NCBI RefSeq assembly: GCF_005938675.2
Contig: NZ_VCCH02000001.1
Coordinates: 1 to 64,000 of the forward strand
Origin: Mycobacterium sp. KBS0706
Lineage (GTDB): Bacteria > Pseudomonadota > Alphaproteobacteria > DSM-16000 > Inquilinaceae
Direction: 5' to 3'
Length of the DNA: 64,000 bases
The position numbers and the translations under genes were made by a program. Positions 23,811-34,375 of this stretch are shown in pieces (the stretch's first letter is position 1; the number at the start of each line of letters is the position of its first letter). The notes under the pieces are model-generated. The model saw nothing but the letters and a program-made list of their open reading frames with translations. It searched no databases and was not told the DNA's origin.

Positions 23811-24662
23811 TCACCGCCCGCCGAACCCGGAATTCATGGCGATGCCGCTGAAGATGTAGCGCTGCAGCAGGATGGTCAGGCACAGGCCGGGGATCATCGA
23901 GATCGCGGCGCCGGCCATCAGGTAGTTCCACTGCGTGCCTTGCTGGGTCTGGAACATGGTGAGGCCGAGCGGGATGGTGGCGTGCTCGGTGCCGTTCACG
24001 ATGATCAGCGGCCACAGGAAGCTGTTCCACTGCGCCGTGAAGGTGAACAGCGCCAGGAGGCCGAGCACCGGCAGCGACATCGGCAGGATGATGCTGACCA
24101 GGATGCGCAGCCGCGAGGCGCCGTCGCACAGCGCCGCCTCCTCCAGCTCGCGCGGGATGGTCTTGAAGAACTGGCGCAGCATGAAGGTGCCGAAGGAGCT
24201 GAAGGCGACCGGCAGGATCAGCGCTTGAAAGGTGTTGACCCAGTCGAGCTTGCTGATCAGCAGGAACAGCGGGATCACCAGCACCACCTGCGGGATCATC
24301 AGCGTCGACAGATAGGTCAGGAACAGCGTGTCGCGGCCGACGAAGCGCAGCCGGGCGAAGGCATAGGCGGCGAGGCTGGAGACGGTCAGCACGATCACGG
24401 TGACGGCGCAGGAAACCATCGCGCTGTTCAGGAAGAAGCGGCCGAAGGGCAGGTAAACCCAGGCATCGAGGAAGTTGCCCCATTGCCAGTCGCTGGGCAG
24501 CAGGCGCGGCGGCACGGCCAGCACCTCGCCATTCGGCCGGATGGCGTTGGTCAGCATCCAGAAGAACGGGAACACGAAGGCCAGCGCCACCAGCGCCATC
24601 GCCCCCTGCGAGACCAGGGTGCCGGCGGTGACGGGGCCGGCGTCCTTTCGCCTAGTCGTCAT
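23811..24662 (-). CDS. Carbohydrate ABC transporter permease (MalG type), fucoside locus
   Basis: A 283-residue inner-membrane permease with six membrane segments, a MalG-type periplasmic loop after helix 1 (PNGEVLAVPPRLLPSDWQWG) and the docking motif EEAALCDGASRLRIL. Its start overlaps the 3' end of the preceding permease gene by 11 bp. It forms the channel of the importer with that gene product. No ATPase gene is present in the operon. Confidence 0.92.
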   Translation of the reverse strand: MTTRRKDAGPVTAGTLVSQGAMALVALAFVFPFFWMLTNAIRPNGEVLAVPPRLLPSDWQWGNFLDAWVYLPFGRFFLNSAMVSCAVTVIVLTVSSLAAYAFARLRFVGRDTLFLTYLSTLMIPQVVLVIPLFLLISKLDWVNTFQALILPVAFSSFGTFMLRQFFKTIPRELEEAALCDGASRLRILVSIILPMSLPVLGLLALFTFTAQWNSFLWPLIIVNGTEHATIPLGLTMFQTQQGTQWNYLMAGAAISMIPGLCLTILLQRYIFSGIAMNSGFGGR

Positions 24663-25602
24663 AGTGCACCCATTTCCGCTGCAGCCGGAACTGGAACGCG
24701 GTCAGCGCCATGATGATGACGAACATCACCCAGGCGATCGAGGAAGCGTAGCCCATCCGGTAGGTGGTGAAGCCGTTCTGGTAGATGAAGAAGCCGAGCG
24801 TCGCGGTGGCGGCGCCGGGCCCGCCGCGGGTCATGGAATAGACCTGGTCGAACACCTGCAGCGCGGTGATCGCGGTCATCACCGTGCCGAAGAACAGGGT
24901 CGGCGAGATCAGCGGCAGCTTGATCCGCCAGAAGCGCTGCCAGGCGGTGGCGCCGTCGATCTGGGCGGCGTCGAGATAGGTCTGCGGGATCGATTCCAGC
25001 GCTGCGCCGAACAGCAGCAGGTTGTAGCCGAAGCCCGACCACAGCGAGACGATGACGATCGCCTGCATCGCCCAGGCCGGGTCGACCAGCAGGTTCGGGA
25101 TCGGCAGGCCGAGCGACTGCACCAGCCAGTCCATCAGCCCGCCCGGGGTGAAGATCAGCACCCAGACCAGCGAGGCGCCGATCATCGGGGTGAAGGTCGG
25201 CAGGAAGAAGATCAGCCGGAAGAAGCGCTTGCCCCAGCGGAGGCTGGAGATCCAGACCGCCATGCCGACCGACAGCACGATGTTCAGCACCAGGTATTCG
25301 GCGGTGTAGAAGAAGGTGTTGAGCAGCGCCCGGCCGAAGCTGGGGTCGACGGTGAACAGCCGGATGTAGTTGGCGAAGCCGACGAATTTCGGCTCCGCCA
25401 GCAGCCGCCAGTTGGTGAAGCTGAGCGCCAGCGACGCCAGCAGCGGGAACAGCAGGAAGGCGAGGAAGCCGAGCAGGCTGGGCAGCAGGAACCAGAAGGC
25501 CGCCCGCCCCTCCGCCCGGAAGGCCCGGCGCCGCCGCCGAGCCCCCAGGGCTTGCGGGACGGCCGCCGCCTGCGCCCCGAGATCCTGGGCCTGCACGGTC
25601 AT
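24652..25602 (-). CDS. Carbohydrate ABC transporter permease (MalF type), fucoside locus
   Basis: A 316-residue permease. The frame is open further upstream, but the ATG at 25602 overlaps the binding-protein stop by 4 bp (ATGA) and gives an arginine-rich cytoplasmic N terminus followed by the first membrane helix (FLLPSLLGFLAFLLFPLL). The EAA loop is LDAAQIDGATAWQRFW. It works with the next gene product. Confidence 0.92.
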   Translation of the reverse strand: MTVQAQDLGAQAAAVPQALGARRRRRAFRAEGRAAFWFLLPSLLGFLAFLLFPLLASLALSFTNWRLLAEPKFVGFANYIRLFTVDPSFGRALLNTFFYTAEYLVLNIVLSVGMAVWISSLRWGKRFFRLIFFLPTFTPMIGASLVWVLIFTPGGLMDWLVQSLGLPIPNLLVDPAWAMQAIVIVSLWSGFGYNLLLFGAALESIPQTYLDAAQIDGATAWQRFWRIKLPLISPTLFFGTVMTAITALQVFDQVYSMTRGGPGAATATLGFFIYQNGFTTYRMGYASSIAWVMFVIIMALTAFQFRLQRKWVHYDD

Positions 25603-26819
25603 TCGGCGGCCAGGCCCTGCACGGTGTCCAGCACCTCGGCGCCGGTCTGCGACCCGCCATAGGCCAGCGGCGCATACTGCTCCAAGAGCTCGTACACCGT
25701 GTTCCAATTGGCGGTGGTGCGGTAGGGCTGGGCGGTCTTCAGCGCGAAGTCGATGGTCTCGCGGGCATCGGCGACGCCCTGCGCCGCGACGTCGTACCAG
25801 TAGCCCTGCTGCGCGATCCGGCCCGGGAAGGCGCGGCCCTGCGACGCCAGGTACTGCTCCGCCTCCGGCCCGGTCAGCACCTGGATCGCCTTCCAGGCCA
25901 GGTCCTTGTGCGGGCCGGCCTTGTTGATGCCGAAGCCCGAGCCGGCGGTGAAGGTGATGCTGCCGGCCTTGCCGGCGGGCAGCGGCGCCAACCCGACCGG
26001 GAAGCTGGAGGATTTGCGGATGTTGATCATCTCCCACGGGCCGGTGACGTACATCGCGACATTGCCGGCCAGGAAACGGCCGCGGGCGATGTCGCCGGAG
26101 GGCTGGCCGCTGGCGGCGATCACCGGCGCCACCTTCTCCTTGGTCACCAGGTCGACATAGGATTGGAAGGCGGCCTGCAGCTCGGCGTCGCCGAAGTTCA
26201 GCGCGCCGTCATCGGTCAGGTACTTGGCGCCGTCGGACAGCGCGAATTCCAGCCAGTCGCCGGAGGTGACGGCGAAGCCGTAATTGCCGTCCTGGGTCAG
26301 CGCCTTGGCCGCGGCCAGGAAATCCGCCCGGGTCCAGCCGGACTTCGGCGGCTCGACCTTGTACTTCGCGAACAGGTCGCGGTTGTAGTAGACGACCAGC
26401 GGCCCGAAATCATAGGGCAGCGCGTAGAGATGGCCGTCATAGCTGAGGCCGTCGAGGATCGACTTGTCGAACTGGCCGAGGTCGAAGCCGTCCTTCACAT
26501 GCTCGTCGAGCGGCTCGAACAGCGTGGTGAAGCCGGACAGGCGCAGCGACTGGATGCTGACGATGTCCGGCAGCGTGTTCGACGCCGCCAGGGTCGGCAG
26601 CTTGGTCCAGTAGTCGCGCCAGGGCGAGGTCTGCAGCTCGACCTTGATGTCGGGATACTGGGCGTTGACCAGCCCGGCGACATGCTGCCAGGCCGCGGTC
26701 TCGGCGTCGGTGCTGCTCCACATCTGCCAGGTCAGGGTCACCGGCTCGGCCCGGGCCGATAGGGCGGACAGCGACAGGGCGGCGGCGGCCACCGTGAGAA
26801 TGGTCGTCAGCGTCTTCAT
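25599..26819 (-). CDS. Sugar ABC transporter substrate-binding protein, fucoside locus
   Basis: A 406-residue family-1 periplasmic binding protein with a clean Sec signal peptide (MKTLTTILTVAAAALSLSAL, cleavage after ARA). The start at 26819 is preceded by GCAGGAGGA. The body shows VVYYNRDLFAKYKVEPPKSG and FLAGNVAMYVTGPWE, normal for oligosaccharide binders. Because the neighbouring alpha-fucosidase lacks an export signal, the imported ligand is probably an intact fucosylated glycoside; this is inference. Confidence 0.92.
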   Translation of the reverse strand: MKTLTTILTVAAAALSLSALSARAEPVTLTWQMWSSTDAETAAWQHVAGLVNAQYPDIKVELQTSPWRDYWTKLPTLAASNTLPDIVSIQSLRLSGFTTLFEPLDEHVKDGFDLGQFDKSILDGLSYDGHLYALPYDFGPLVVYYNRDLFAKYKVEPPKSGWTRADFLAAAKALTQDGNYGFAVTSGDWLEFALSDGAKYLTDDGALNFGDAELQAAFQSYVDLVTKEKVAPVIAASGQPSGDIARGRFLAGNVAMYVTGPWEMINIRKSSSFPVGLAPLPAGKAGSITFTAGSGFGINKAGPHKDLAWKAIQVLTGPEAEQYLASQGRAFPGRIAQQGYWYDVAAQGVADARETIDFALKTAQPYRTTANWNTVYELLEQYAPLAYGGSQTGAEVLDTVQGLAAE

Positions 26820-26884
26820 GGCGTTCGTCCTCCTGCTGCGGCCGCCTTCTGCCGGGCGGGCGCTTGATGGGTTGGCGTCGAACT

Positions 26885-27010
26885 CCCCCTCACCCTCCCG
26901 CCGCCTTCGGCGTCGGGCCCCTCCCTCTCCCCGAGGAGAGGGAAGTGGGCTGTACGTCACCTCTCCTTGGGGAGAGGTCGAAATCGCGGCAGCGATTTCG
27001 GGTGAGGGGG
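26885..27010. repeat. Intergenic multi-hairpin repeat element, copy 1
   Basis: Outer arms CCCCCTCACC (26885-26894) and GGTGAGGGGG (27001-27010) enclose three perfect stems: CCCTCTCC/GGAGAGGG (26923-26942), ACCTCTCC/GGAGAGGT (26959-26978) and CGAAATCGC/GCGATTTCG (26979-27000). It lies between the fucosidase and binding-protein genes. The CCTCTCC..GGAGAGG and CCTCACC..GGTGAGG units recur at 34206-34339, so it belongs to a dispersed family. Its place inside an operon suggests a role in mRNA processing or differential expression. Confidence 0.75.
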
Positions 27011-27039
27011 CGGCGCCGGCGGTCAAGCCGCCGGGCTGT

Positions 27040-28361
<1,322 letters not shown>

Positions 28362-28365
<4 letters not shown>

Positions 28366-29675
28366 GGGCGGGTCTCCTGGTCGTCGCGCCAGGCGCTGCC
28401 GTCGGGGAAGCGATGGGCCTGGAGCGAGGCGGGCTTCATGGCGATGGAGTAGCCGGGCGCGGTGGGCACGGCGTAACAGCCGTCGACGATCCGCACCGGG
28501 TCGACGAAATGCTCGTGCAGATGGTCGACATACTCGATGAAGCGGCGGTCCTTGCTGCCGCTGACTGAGACGAAGTCCCACATCGACAGGTGCTGCACGT
28601 ATTCGCACAGGCCGACGCCGCCGGCATGGGGGCAGACCGGCACGCCGAATTTGGCCGCCATCAGGATGATCGCCAGGTTCTCATTGACGCCGCCGACCCT
28701 GGCCGCGTCGATCTGACAGAAACCCAGCGCGGTCGCCTGCAGGTACTGCTTGAACATCACTCGGTTGTGGACATGCTCCCCGGTCGCGACGCGGGTGCCG
28801 TAGCGCCGCAGCACCCGGTCGATCGCGGCATGGCCGAGGATGTCGTCCGGGCTGGTCGGCTCCTCCACCCACAGCGGCTTGAACGGCAGGAGGGCCGTCG
28901 ACCATTCGATCGCCTGGCCGACATCCCAGACCTGGTTGGCGTCGACCATGAAGGTCAGGTCGTCGCCGATCTCGGCGCGGACCAGGGCGGCGCGGGCCAG
29001 ATCGGCCTCGCGGTCGGCGCCGACCTTGATCTTGAACGCCTTGAAGCCCTGAGCCAGCGCCTCGCGCACCAGGCGGCGGATCTTGTCGTCGCTGTAGCCG
29101 AGCCAGCCGGCGCTGGTGGTGTAGGCGGGATAGCCCTCGGCCAGCAGTTGCTCGATCCGCTCGGCCTTGCCGGCCTCCTGCTGGCGCAGCAGCTCCACCG
29201 CCTCGGCCGGCGTCAGGGCGTCGGTGATGTAGCGGAAGTCGATGCAGCGCACGGTCTCCTCGGGCGTCATGTCGGCCAGCAGGCGCCACAGCGGCTTGCC
29301 CTCGGCCTTGGCCCAGAGGTCCCAGATCGCGTTCAGCATCGCCGCGGTGGCGAGCTGCATCACCCCCTTCTCCGGCCCCAGCCAGCGCAGCTGGCTGTCG
29401 CCGGTGAGGTGGCGGTAGGTGGCGCCCATGTCACGGGTGAACTCGGCCAGGTCGCGGCCCAGCACCGCCGGCTTCAGCGCCTCGATCGCGGCGCAGACGA
29501 TGTCGTTGCCGCGGCCGATGGTGAAGGTCAGGCCGTGACCCTCCAGCCCGTCATCGGTCGACAGGATCACATAGGCGGCGGAATAGTCGGGGTCGGGATT
29601 CATCGCGTCCGACCCGTCCAGCTTCCTGGCGGTCGGGAAACGGATGTCGAGGACGCTGATGCGGTCGATTTTCAA
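28362..29675 (-). CDS. L-fuconate dehydratase (enolase superfamily)
   Basis: A 437-residue enzyme that removes water from L-fuconate to give 2-keto-3-deoxy-L-fuconate. Sequence and residue spacing fit the characterised L-fuconate dehydratase family closely: K215-x-K217 (FKIKVG), D245 with N247 (VDANQVW), E271 (VEEPTSPDD), E300 (ATGEH) and H350 ([12 protein letters not shown]). The [16 protein letters not shown] stretch is characteristic. It is the first gene of the fucoside operon and is divergent from an FCD regulator. Fucose dehydrogenase, fuconolactonase and the later steps are not in this window. Confidence 0.95.
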
Positions 29676-29811
29676 GGATGTCTCCGTCCCAGGACGGCGT
29701 GCCGAGACGGCGGCGCCGGGCGACGTTCCAAGACCGCTTCTATTGGCGGCTGCCCCACCATTTGGCCGGCGGGTCTTGGCATTAGGGCGTGAGTGCGGCT
29801 AGGGTGTCAAG

Positions 29812-29839
29812 TGGTCAGGCCAGTTCAGATGGGATTTAG
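29812..29839. promoter_or_regulatory. Candidate FCD-regulator operators in the fucoside divergent region
   Basis: Two adjacent elements lie between the divergent fuconate dehydratase (29675) and FCD regulator (29900) genes. TGGTCAGGCCA (29812-29822) matches the TGGTC-N-GACCA form of FadR/FCD operators with one mismatch. ATGGGATTTAG (29829-29839) is identical to the element before the dioxygenase gene. Which one is the operator cannot be settled from sequence alone. Confidence 0.5.
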
Positions 29840-29899
29840 ACACAGTTTCTTGTCTGGCTCGGTTGGGACCCGGATGGTCTCTTTCAGCGGCAGGGCGCG

Positions 29900-30592
29900 A
29901 TGCCCCTTCAAGCGGTCGTCAATCGCAAGCTCTACATCCAGATCGCCGAGCAGATCACGGCGGCGATCGACTCCGGCGAGTTCAAGCCGGGGCAGCAGCT
30001 GCCCTCCGAGCGCGATTTGGCGCAGGAGCTGGGCGTCAGCCGGCCGACCGTGCGCGAGGCGCTGATCGCGCTGGAGGTGGCGGGACTGGTCGAGGTCAAG
30101 GTCGGGGTCGGCGCCTTCGTCCGCGCCGCGGCCAGGCCCGGCAGCGCCCTGCCCGAGGCCGACCATTCGGCGCTGGAGATCATGCAGGCCCGGGCGCTGG
30201 TGGAGCCGGAGTTGGCGGCGCTGGCGGCCCGGCACATCACCGCCGAGGGCCGGGCGGAGCTGGCCGGCGTCGTCACGGCCATGCGCGGCCAGACGGTGCG
30301 GCGGGAATGGTCGCAGGAGTCGGACCGGGCGCTGCATCTGCTGATCGCCGAGCATTGCGGCAACCAGGCGCTGCGCGAGATCGCCCTGACCCTGTGGCGC
30401 GGCCGCGAGGAAGGGCTGAGCGCCGCCTTCCACCTGCACCTGTCGCGCCAGCCGGCCCTGTTGGATCGGATCATGGCCGACCATGACGGCATCGCCACGG
30501 CCATCGCCGCCGGCGACCCGGACCGCGCCCGGTCGGCGATGGCGGCGCATCTCGACTATGTGCAGCGGGAGATGCTGGCGGTGTGGGATTGA
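29900..30592 (+). CDS. GntR family regulator, FCD (FadR) subfamily, of the fucoside locus
   Basis: A 230-residue regulator. The winged HTH occupies residues 10-75 (LPSERDLAQELGVSRPTVREALIALEVAGL). The FCD domain carries an all-helical effector pocket including D148-x-x-x-H152 (SDRALHLLIAEHCGN) and H209. It is divergent from the fuconate dehydratase operon, and FCD proteins usually sense sugar acids, so L-fuconate or its dehydration product is a natural inducer candidate. The N terminus MPLQAVVNRKLYIQIAEQI is normal for the family. Confidence 0.9.
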   Translation: MPLQAVVNRKLYIQIAEQITAAIDSGEFKPGQQLPSERDLAQELGVSRPTVREALIALEVAGLVEVKVGVGAFVRAAARPGSALPEADHSALEIMQARALVEPELAALAARHITAEGRAELAGVVTAMRGQTVRREWSQESDRALHLLIAEHCGNQALREIALTLWRGREEGLSAAFHLHLSRQPALLDRIMADHDGIATAIAAGDPDRARSAMAAHLDYVQREMLAVWD

Positions 30593-30681
30593 CGATGAGG
30601 CGGCCGGTCCGGCCCCTCCCCTTTCACCCGCCGCGGCAAACGGGGCACACTCCGCCCCTGATTGCCGCGGGACGCCCACCG

Positions 30682-31614
30682 ATGTTCGACCTGAACCAGC
30701 TGCGATGCTTCGTCGCCGTCGCCGAGGAGCTGCATTTCGGCCGCGCCGCCGCCCGGCTGAACATGACCCAGCCGCCGCTGAGCCGACAGGTACAGATCCT
30801 CGAGCGCATCCTCGACGTCTCCCTGCTCGAGCGCACCAGCCGGTCGGTGCGGCTGACCCCGGCGGGGCACAGCTTCCTGGCCGAGGCGCGGCGGATCCTG
30901 AAGCATGCGGAGGGCGCGGCCCTGCTGGCCCGCCGCGTCGCCGCCGGCCAGGCCGGCGCCATCGGCATCGGCTTCACCGCCACCTCGGCCTACAGCTTCC
31001 TGCCCGACCTGGTCTCCGCCTGCCGCCGGCAGCTGCCCGACGTCACCCTGGTGCTGCGCGAGATGGTGTCGGGCGACCAGGTCGAATCCCTCGCCTCCGG
31101 CCAGATCGACGCCGGGCTGCTGCGGCCGCCGGTGGTGCAGGGCGGCACTGCCAGCTTCCGCGTCGCCGAGGAGCGCCTGATGGCGGCGGTGCCGGAGGAC
31201 CATCCGCTCGCCGCCGCCCCGACCCTCTCGCTGCGCGACTTCGCGGCGGCGCCCTTCATCATGTATGCGCCGCACGAGGCGCGGTATTTCCACGATCTGG
31301 TGATCGAGCTGTTCACCCGCTCCGGCCTGCTGCCGGACTATGTCCAGCATCTCAGCCAGATCCATTCGATCCTGGCCCTGGTGCGCTCCGGCCTCGGCCT
31401 CTCGATCGTGCCGGAGGCGGCGCTGCAGCTGCGGATCCGCGGCGTGGTGCTGCGGCCGCTCGACCTCGCGGCGCCGCGATCGGCCGAGCTGTACATCGCC
31501 TGGAGGCAGGGCAACGACAATCCGCTGCTGCCGCTGGTCCTCGAAATCGCCCGCGGCCTGGCCGATGCACAACACGCATCGATCGATCCAGCAATCGGGT
31601 TAGAACGGAATTAA
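30682..31614 (+). CDS. LysR family regulator of the galactarate/glucarate genes
   Basis: A 310-residue LysR-type regulator. The HTH reads LRCFVAVAEELHFGRAAARL followed by NMTQPPLSRQVQ, the CatR/BenM-like consensus. The C-terminal inducer-binding domain is complete. The frame is open from 30583, but MFDLNQLRCF at 30682 is the standard LysR start. It lies 51 bases before kdgD on the same strand, so both autogenous and downstream control are plausible. The effector is probably a hexarate or its dehydration product. Confidence 0.9.
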   Translation: MFDLNQLRCFVAVAEELHFGRAAARLNMTQPPLSRQVQILERILDVSLLERTSRSVRLTPAGHSFLAEARRILKHAEGAALLARRVAAGQAGAIGIGFTATSAYSFLPDLVSACRRQLPDVTLVLREMVSGDQVESLASGQIDAGLLRPPVVQGGTASFRVAEERLMAAVPEDHPLAAAPTLSLRDFAAAPFIMYAPHEARYFHDLVIELFTRSGLLPDYVQHLSQIHSILALVRSGLGLSIVPEAALQLRIRGVVLRPLDLAAPRSAELYIAWRQGNDNPLLPLVLEIARGLADAQHASIDPAIGLERN

Positions 31615-31629
31615 TCCGGCCGTTAGAAC
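31599..31629 (+). promoter_or_regulatory. Direct repeat GTTAGAAC upstream of kdgD
   Basis: GTTAGAAC at 31599-31606 and 31622-31629, 23 bp apart (about two helical turns), with AATTAAT between them. The first copy overlaps the 3' end of the LysR gene. The spacing suits a dimeric activator contacting one DNA face before the kdgD/garD unit. Confidence 0.4.
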
Positions 31630-31665
31630 AAGGGCGACCTTGATTTCGATGTGGGAGGACGCGTG

Positions 31666-32604
31666 ATGGCCAGAATGACCCCGAACGAGATGGCGCAGCG
31701 GCTCGGCTCCGGCCTGCTGTCCTTCCCCGTCACCCCCTTCGACGGCAGCAACGCCTTCGATGCAGAGCGCTACCGCTCCAACCTCGACTGGCTGTGCGGC
31801 TATGACGTCGCCGGGCTGTTCGCCGCCGGCGGCACCGGGGAGTTCTTCTCGCTGGCCCCGTCCGAGGTCGAGACCGTGGTCAAGACGGCGGTCGAGGAGA
31901 CCCGCGGCCGGGTGCCGGTGATCGCCGGCGCCGGCTACGGCACCGAGATCGCGAAGCAGATGGCGGCGGCCGCGGAGTACGCCGGCGCCGACGGCATCCT
32001 GTTGCTGCCGCCCTATCTGGTGCAGTCCGAGCAGGAGGGGCTGGCCGCGCATGTCGAGGCGGTCTGCGCGTCGACCAAGCTGGGCGTCATCGTCTACAAC
32101 CGTGACAACGCGATCGTCACCGAGGACACCCTGGCCGGGCTGTGCGAGCGCTGCCCGAACCTGGTCGGCTACAAGGACGGCATCGGCGACATCGAGCTGA
32201 TGACGCGGGTCCATCTGCGCATGGGCGACCGGCTGACCTATATCGGCGGGCTGCCGACGGCCGAGACCTACGCCCTGCCCTATCTGGAAATGGGCGTGAC
32301 CACCTATTCCTCCGCCGTGTTCAACTTCGTGCCGGAATTCGCGACGAAGTTCTACGCCGCTGTGCGCCGCCGCGACCGCGAGACGGTGCAGGCGGGGCTG
32401 CGCGACTTCATCCTGCCGCTGCTGGCGATCCGCAACCGTCGCAAGGGCTATGCGGTGTCGATCATCAAGGCCGGGATGAAGGTGATCGGCCGCGATTCCG
32501 GCCCGGTGCGCGCGCCGCTGCACGACCTGACCGCGGCCGAGACCGAGCAGCTGGCGGCCCTGGTGCAGGGCCTGGCGCGGAGCAGCTTCGCCGCCGCGGC
32601 GTAA
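31666..32604 (+). CDS. kdgD: 5-dehydro-4-deoxyglucarate dehydratase
   Basis: A 312-residue member of the DHDPS/NAL aldolase superfamily. It dehydrates and decarboxylates 5-keto-4-deoxy-glucarate to 2,5-dioxopentanoate (2-oxoglutarate semialdehyde). The Schiff-base lysine is K170 (LVGYKDG), the proton relay tyrosine Y144 (VIVYNRDN), and GGTGEF at 55-60 binds the carboxylate. These three together, with NRDN, separate KdgD from DapA. The ATG at 31666 has GGGAGGA 6 bases upstream. It is followed after 13 bases by the galactarate dehydratase gene. Confidence 0.93.
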   Translation: MARMTPNEMAQRLGSGLLSFPVTPFDGSNAFDAERYRSNLDWLCGYDVAGLFAAGGTGEFFSLAPSEVETVVKTAVEETRGRVPVIAGAGYGTEIAKQMAAAAEYAGADGILLLPPYLVQSEQEGLAAHVEAVCASTKLGVIVYNRDNAIVTEDTLAGLCERCPNLVGYKDGIGDIELMTRVHLRMGDRLTYIGGLPTAETYALPYLEMGVTTYSSAVFNFVPEFATKFYAAVRRRDRETVQAGLRDFILPLLAIRNRRKGYAVSIIKAGMKVIGRDSGPVRAPLHDLTAAETEQLAALVQGLARSSFAAAA

Positions 32605-32617
32605 CCGGAGGGCGACG

Positions 32618-34150
32618 ATGTCGGAGCCAGGACCGCCGGACGCACCCCGCACCATCCGGCTGCATGAGGCCGACAACGTCGCCATCGTGGTCAATTCCTT
32701 CGGCCTGCCGGAGGGCACGCGCCTTCCCGACGGCCCCACCCTGCGGCAGTTCGTGCCGCAGGGCCACAAGGTGGCGCTGACCGACATCGCCGAGGGCGCC
32801 GAGATCCGGCGCTATGGCGAGGTGATCGGCCACGCCGCCCGGCCGCTCCAGTCCGGCGACTGGGTCGAGGAGGCGGCGGTGCTGGTCCCCGCCGCGCCCG
32901 CCCTCGACCGGCTGGACCTCGCCACCCGGGCGCCGGCGCCGCTGCCGCCGCTCGACGGCTATACCTTCGATGGCTTCCGCAACCCGGACGGGTCGGTCGG
33001 CACCAAGAATGTGCTGGCGATCAGCACCAGCGTGCAATGCGTGGCCGGCACCCTGGATTTCGCGGTGAAGCGGGTCAAGGAACAGCTGCTGCCCCGCTTC
33101 CCCCATGTCGACGACGTGGTGGCGCTGAACCATAGTTACGGTTGCGGCGTGGCGATCAACGCGCCGGAGGCGGTGGTGCCGATCCGCACCCTTCAAAATC
33201 TGGCGCTGAACCCGAATTTCGGCGGCGAGGTGATGATCGTCGGCCTCGGCTGCGAGAAGCTGCAGCCCGAGCGGCTGCTGCCCGATGGCATGCCTCCCGG
33301 CATCGTGCGGCTGCAGGACGAGGCCGGCTTCGGCGCCATGGTCTCTTCGATCCTGGCGATGGCCGAGGCGCGGCTGGAGGTGCTGAATCGGCGCCGGCGC
33401 GAGACCTGCCCAGCCTCGGACCTGGTGGTCGGGGTGCAATGCGGCGGCAGCGACGCCTTCTCCGGCGTCACCGCCAACCCGGCGGTGGGATTCGCCGCCG
33501 ACCTGCTGGTCCGCGCCGGCGCCACGGTGATGTTCTCCGAGGTCACCGAGGTGCGCGATGCCATCCACCTTCTGACCCCGCGCGCGGCGACCGAGGAGGT
33601 CGGCCGCGCCCTGATCCGCGAGATGGCCTGGTACGACGCCTATCTTGCCCGCGGCCAAGCCGACCGCAGCGCCAACCCCTCGCCCGGCAACAAGAAGGGC
33701 GGCCTGGCCAATGTGGTCGAGAAGGCTTTGGGCTCGGTGGTGAAGTCGGGATCGAGCCCGATCGTCGACGTGCTGTCCCCCGGCGAGCGGGTGCGCAGGA
33801 AGGGCCTGGTCTTCGCCGCCACCCCGGCCAGCGACTTCGTCTGCGGCACGCTGCAGCTGGCCTCGGGCATGACGCTGCAGGTCTTCACCACCGGCCGCGG
33901 CACGCCCTACGGGCTGGCAGCGGCGCCGGTGATCAAGATGTCGACCCGGACCGACCTGGCCCAGCGCTGGCCCGACCTGATCGACCTCGATGCCGGCCGC
34001 ATCGCCAGCGGCGAGGCGACGATCGAGGAGGTCGGCTGGGACCTGTTCCGCCTGATCCTCGACGTCGCCAGCGGCCGCACCAAGCCCTGGTCCGACCGCT
34101 GGGGCCTGTTCAATGCGCTGACGCTGTTCAACCCGGCGCCGGTGACCTGA
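32618..34150 (+). CDS. garD: Galactarate dehydratase (GarD/UxaA family)
   Basis: A 510-residue UxaA/GarD-type dehydratase. Residues 10-95 are the SAF domain ([16 protein letters not shown]). Then follow [18 protein letters not shown] and [16 protein letters not shown], with the cysteine expected to bind the metal, and the C-terminal [19 protein letters not shown] region. The family dehydrates galactarate (GarD) or altronate (UxaA). Coupling with kdgD argues for galactarate, whose product is the KdgD substrate; altronate dehydratase would not need KdgD. No terminator is evident before the following repeat element. Confidence 0.88.
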   Translation: MSEPGPPDAPRTIRLHEADNVAIVVNSFGLPEGTRLPDGPTLRQFVPQGHKVALTDIAEGAEIRRYGEVIGHAARPLQSGDWVEEAAVLVPAAPALDRLDLATRAPAPLPPLDGYTFDGFRNPDGSVGTKNVLAISTSVQCVAGTLDFAVKRVKEQLLPRFPHVDDVVALNHSYGCGVAINAPEAVVPIRTLQNLALNPNFGGEVMIVGLGCEKLQPERLLPDGMPPGIVRLQDEAGFGAMVSSILAMAEARLEVLNRRRRETCPASDLVVGVQCGGSDAFSGVTANPAVGFAADLLVRAGATVMFSEVTEVRDAIHLLTPRAATEEVGRALIREMAWYDAYLARGQADRSANPSPGNKKGGLANVVEKALGSVVKSGSSPIVDVLSPGERVRRKGLVFAATPASDFVCGTLQLASGMTLQVFTTGRGTPYGLAAAPVIKMSTRTDLAQRWPDLIDLDAGRIASGEATIEEVGWDLFRLILDVASGRTKPWSDRWGLFNALTLFNPAPVT

Positions 34151-34205
34151 GGCTGGCAGGTAGGGCCTGCAGGATGTTGGCCGGTTCGGTTCGGTTCGCT
34201 TTGCG

Positions 34206-34339
34206 TTGCCTCTCCCGCCTGGCGGGAGAGGTCGGGCGTCCGCAGGACGACCGGGTGAGGGCTGGCCCAGGCCTCGACAAAGGGCCCTCACCCGGAGCCG
34301 CTTCGCGTCTCCGACCTCTCCCGTAAACGGGAGAGGCAA
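34206..34339. repeat. Intergenic multi-hairpin repeat element, copy 2
   Basis: Outer arms TTGCCTCTCCCG (34206-34217) and CGGGAGAGGCAA (34328-34339) pair over 12 bp. Inside are CCTCTCCCGC/GCGGGAGAGG (34209-34231) and CCGGGTGAGGGC/GCCCTCACCCGG (34251-34295), also perfect. It shares its unit stems with the element at 26885-27010. It separates the convergent garD and luciferase-like genes and could terminate transcription from both sides. Confidence 0.75.
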
Positions 34340-34375
34340 TAGGATCCGAGCTCCCGAGTAGCCTTGCCCGACGAC

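Noticed and set aside
32618..34150. Altronate dehydratase (UxaA) as the name for this gene
   Set aside because: The partner KdgD uses the galactarate/glucarate product, which altronate dehydratase would not make; GarD fits better.
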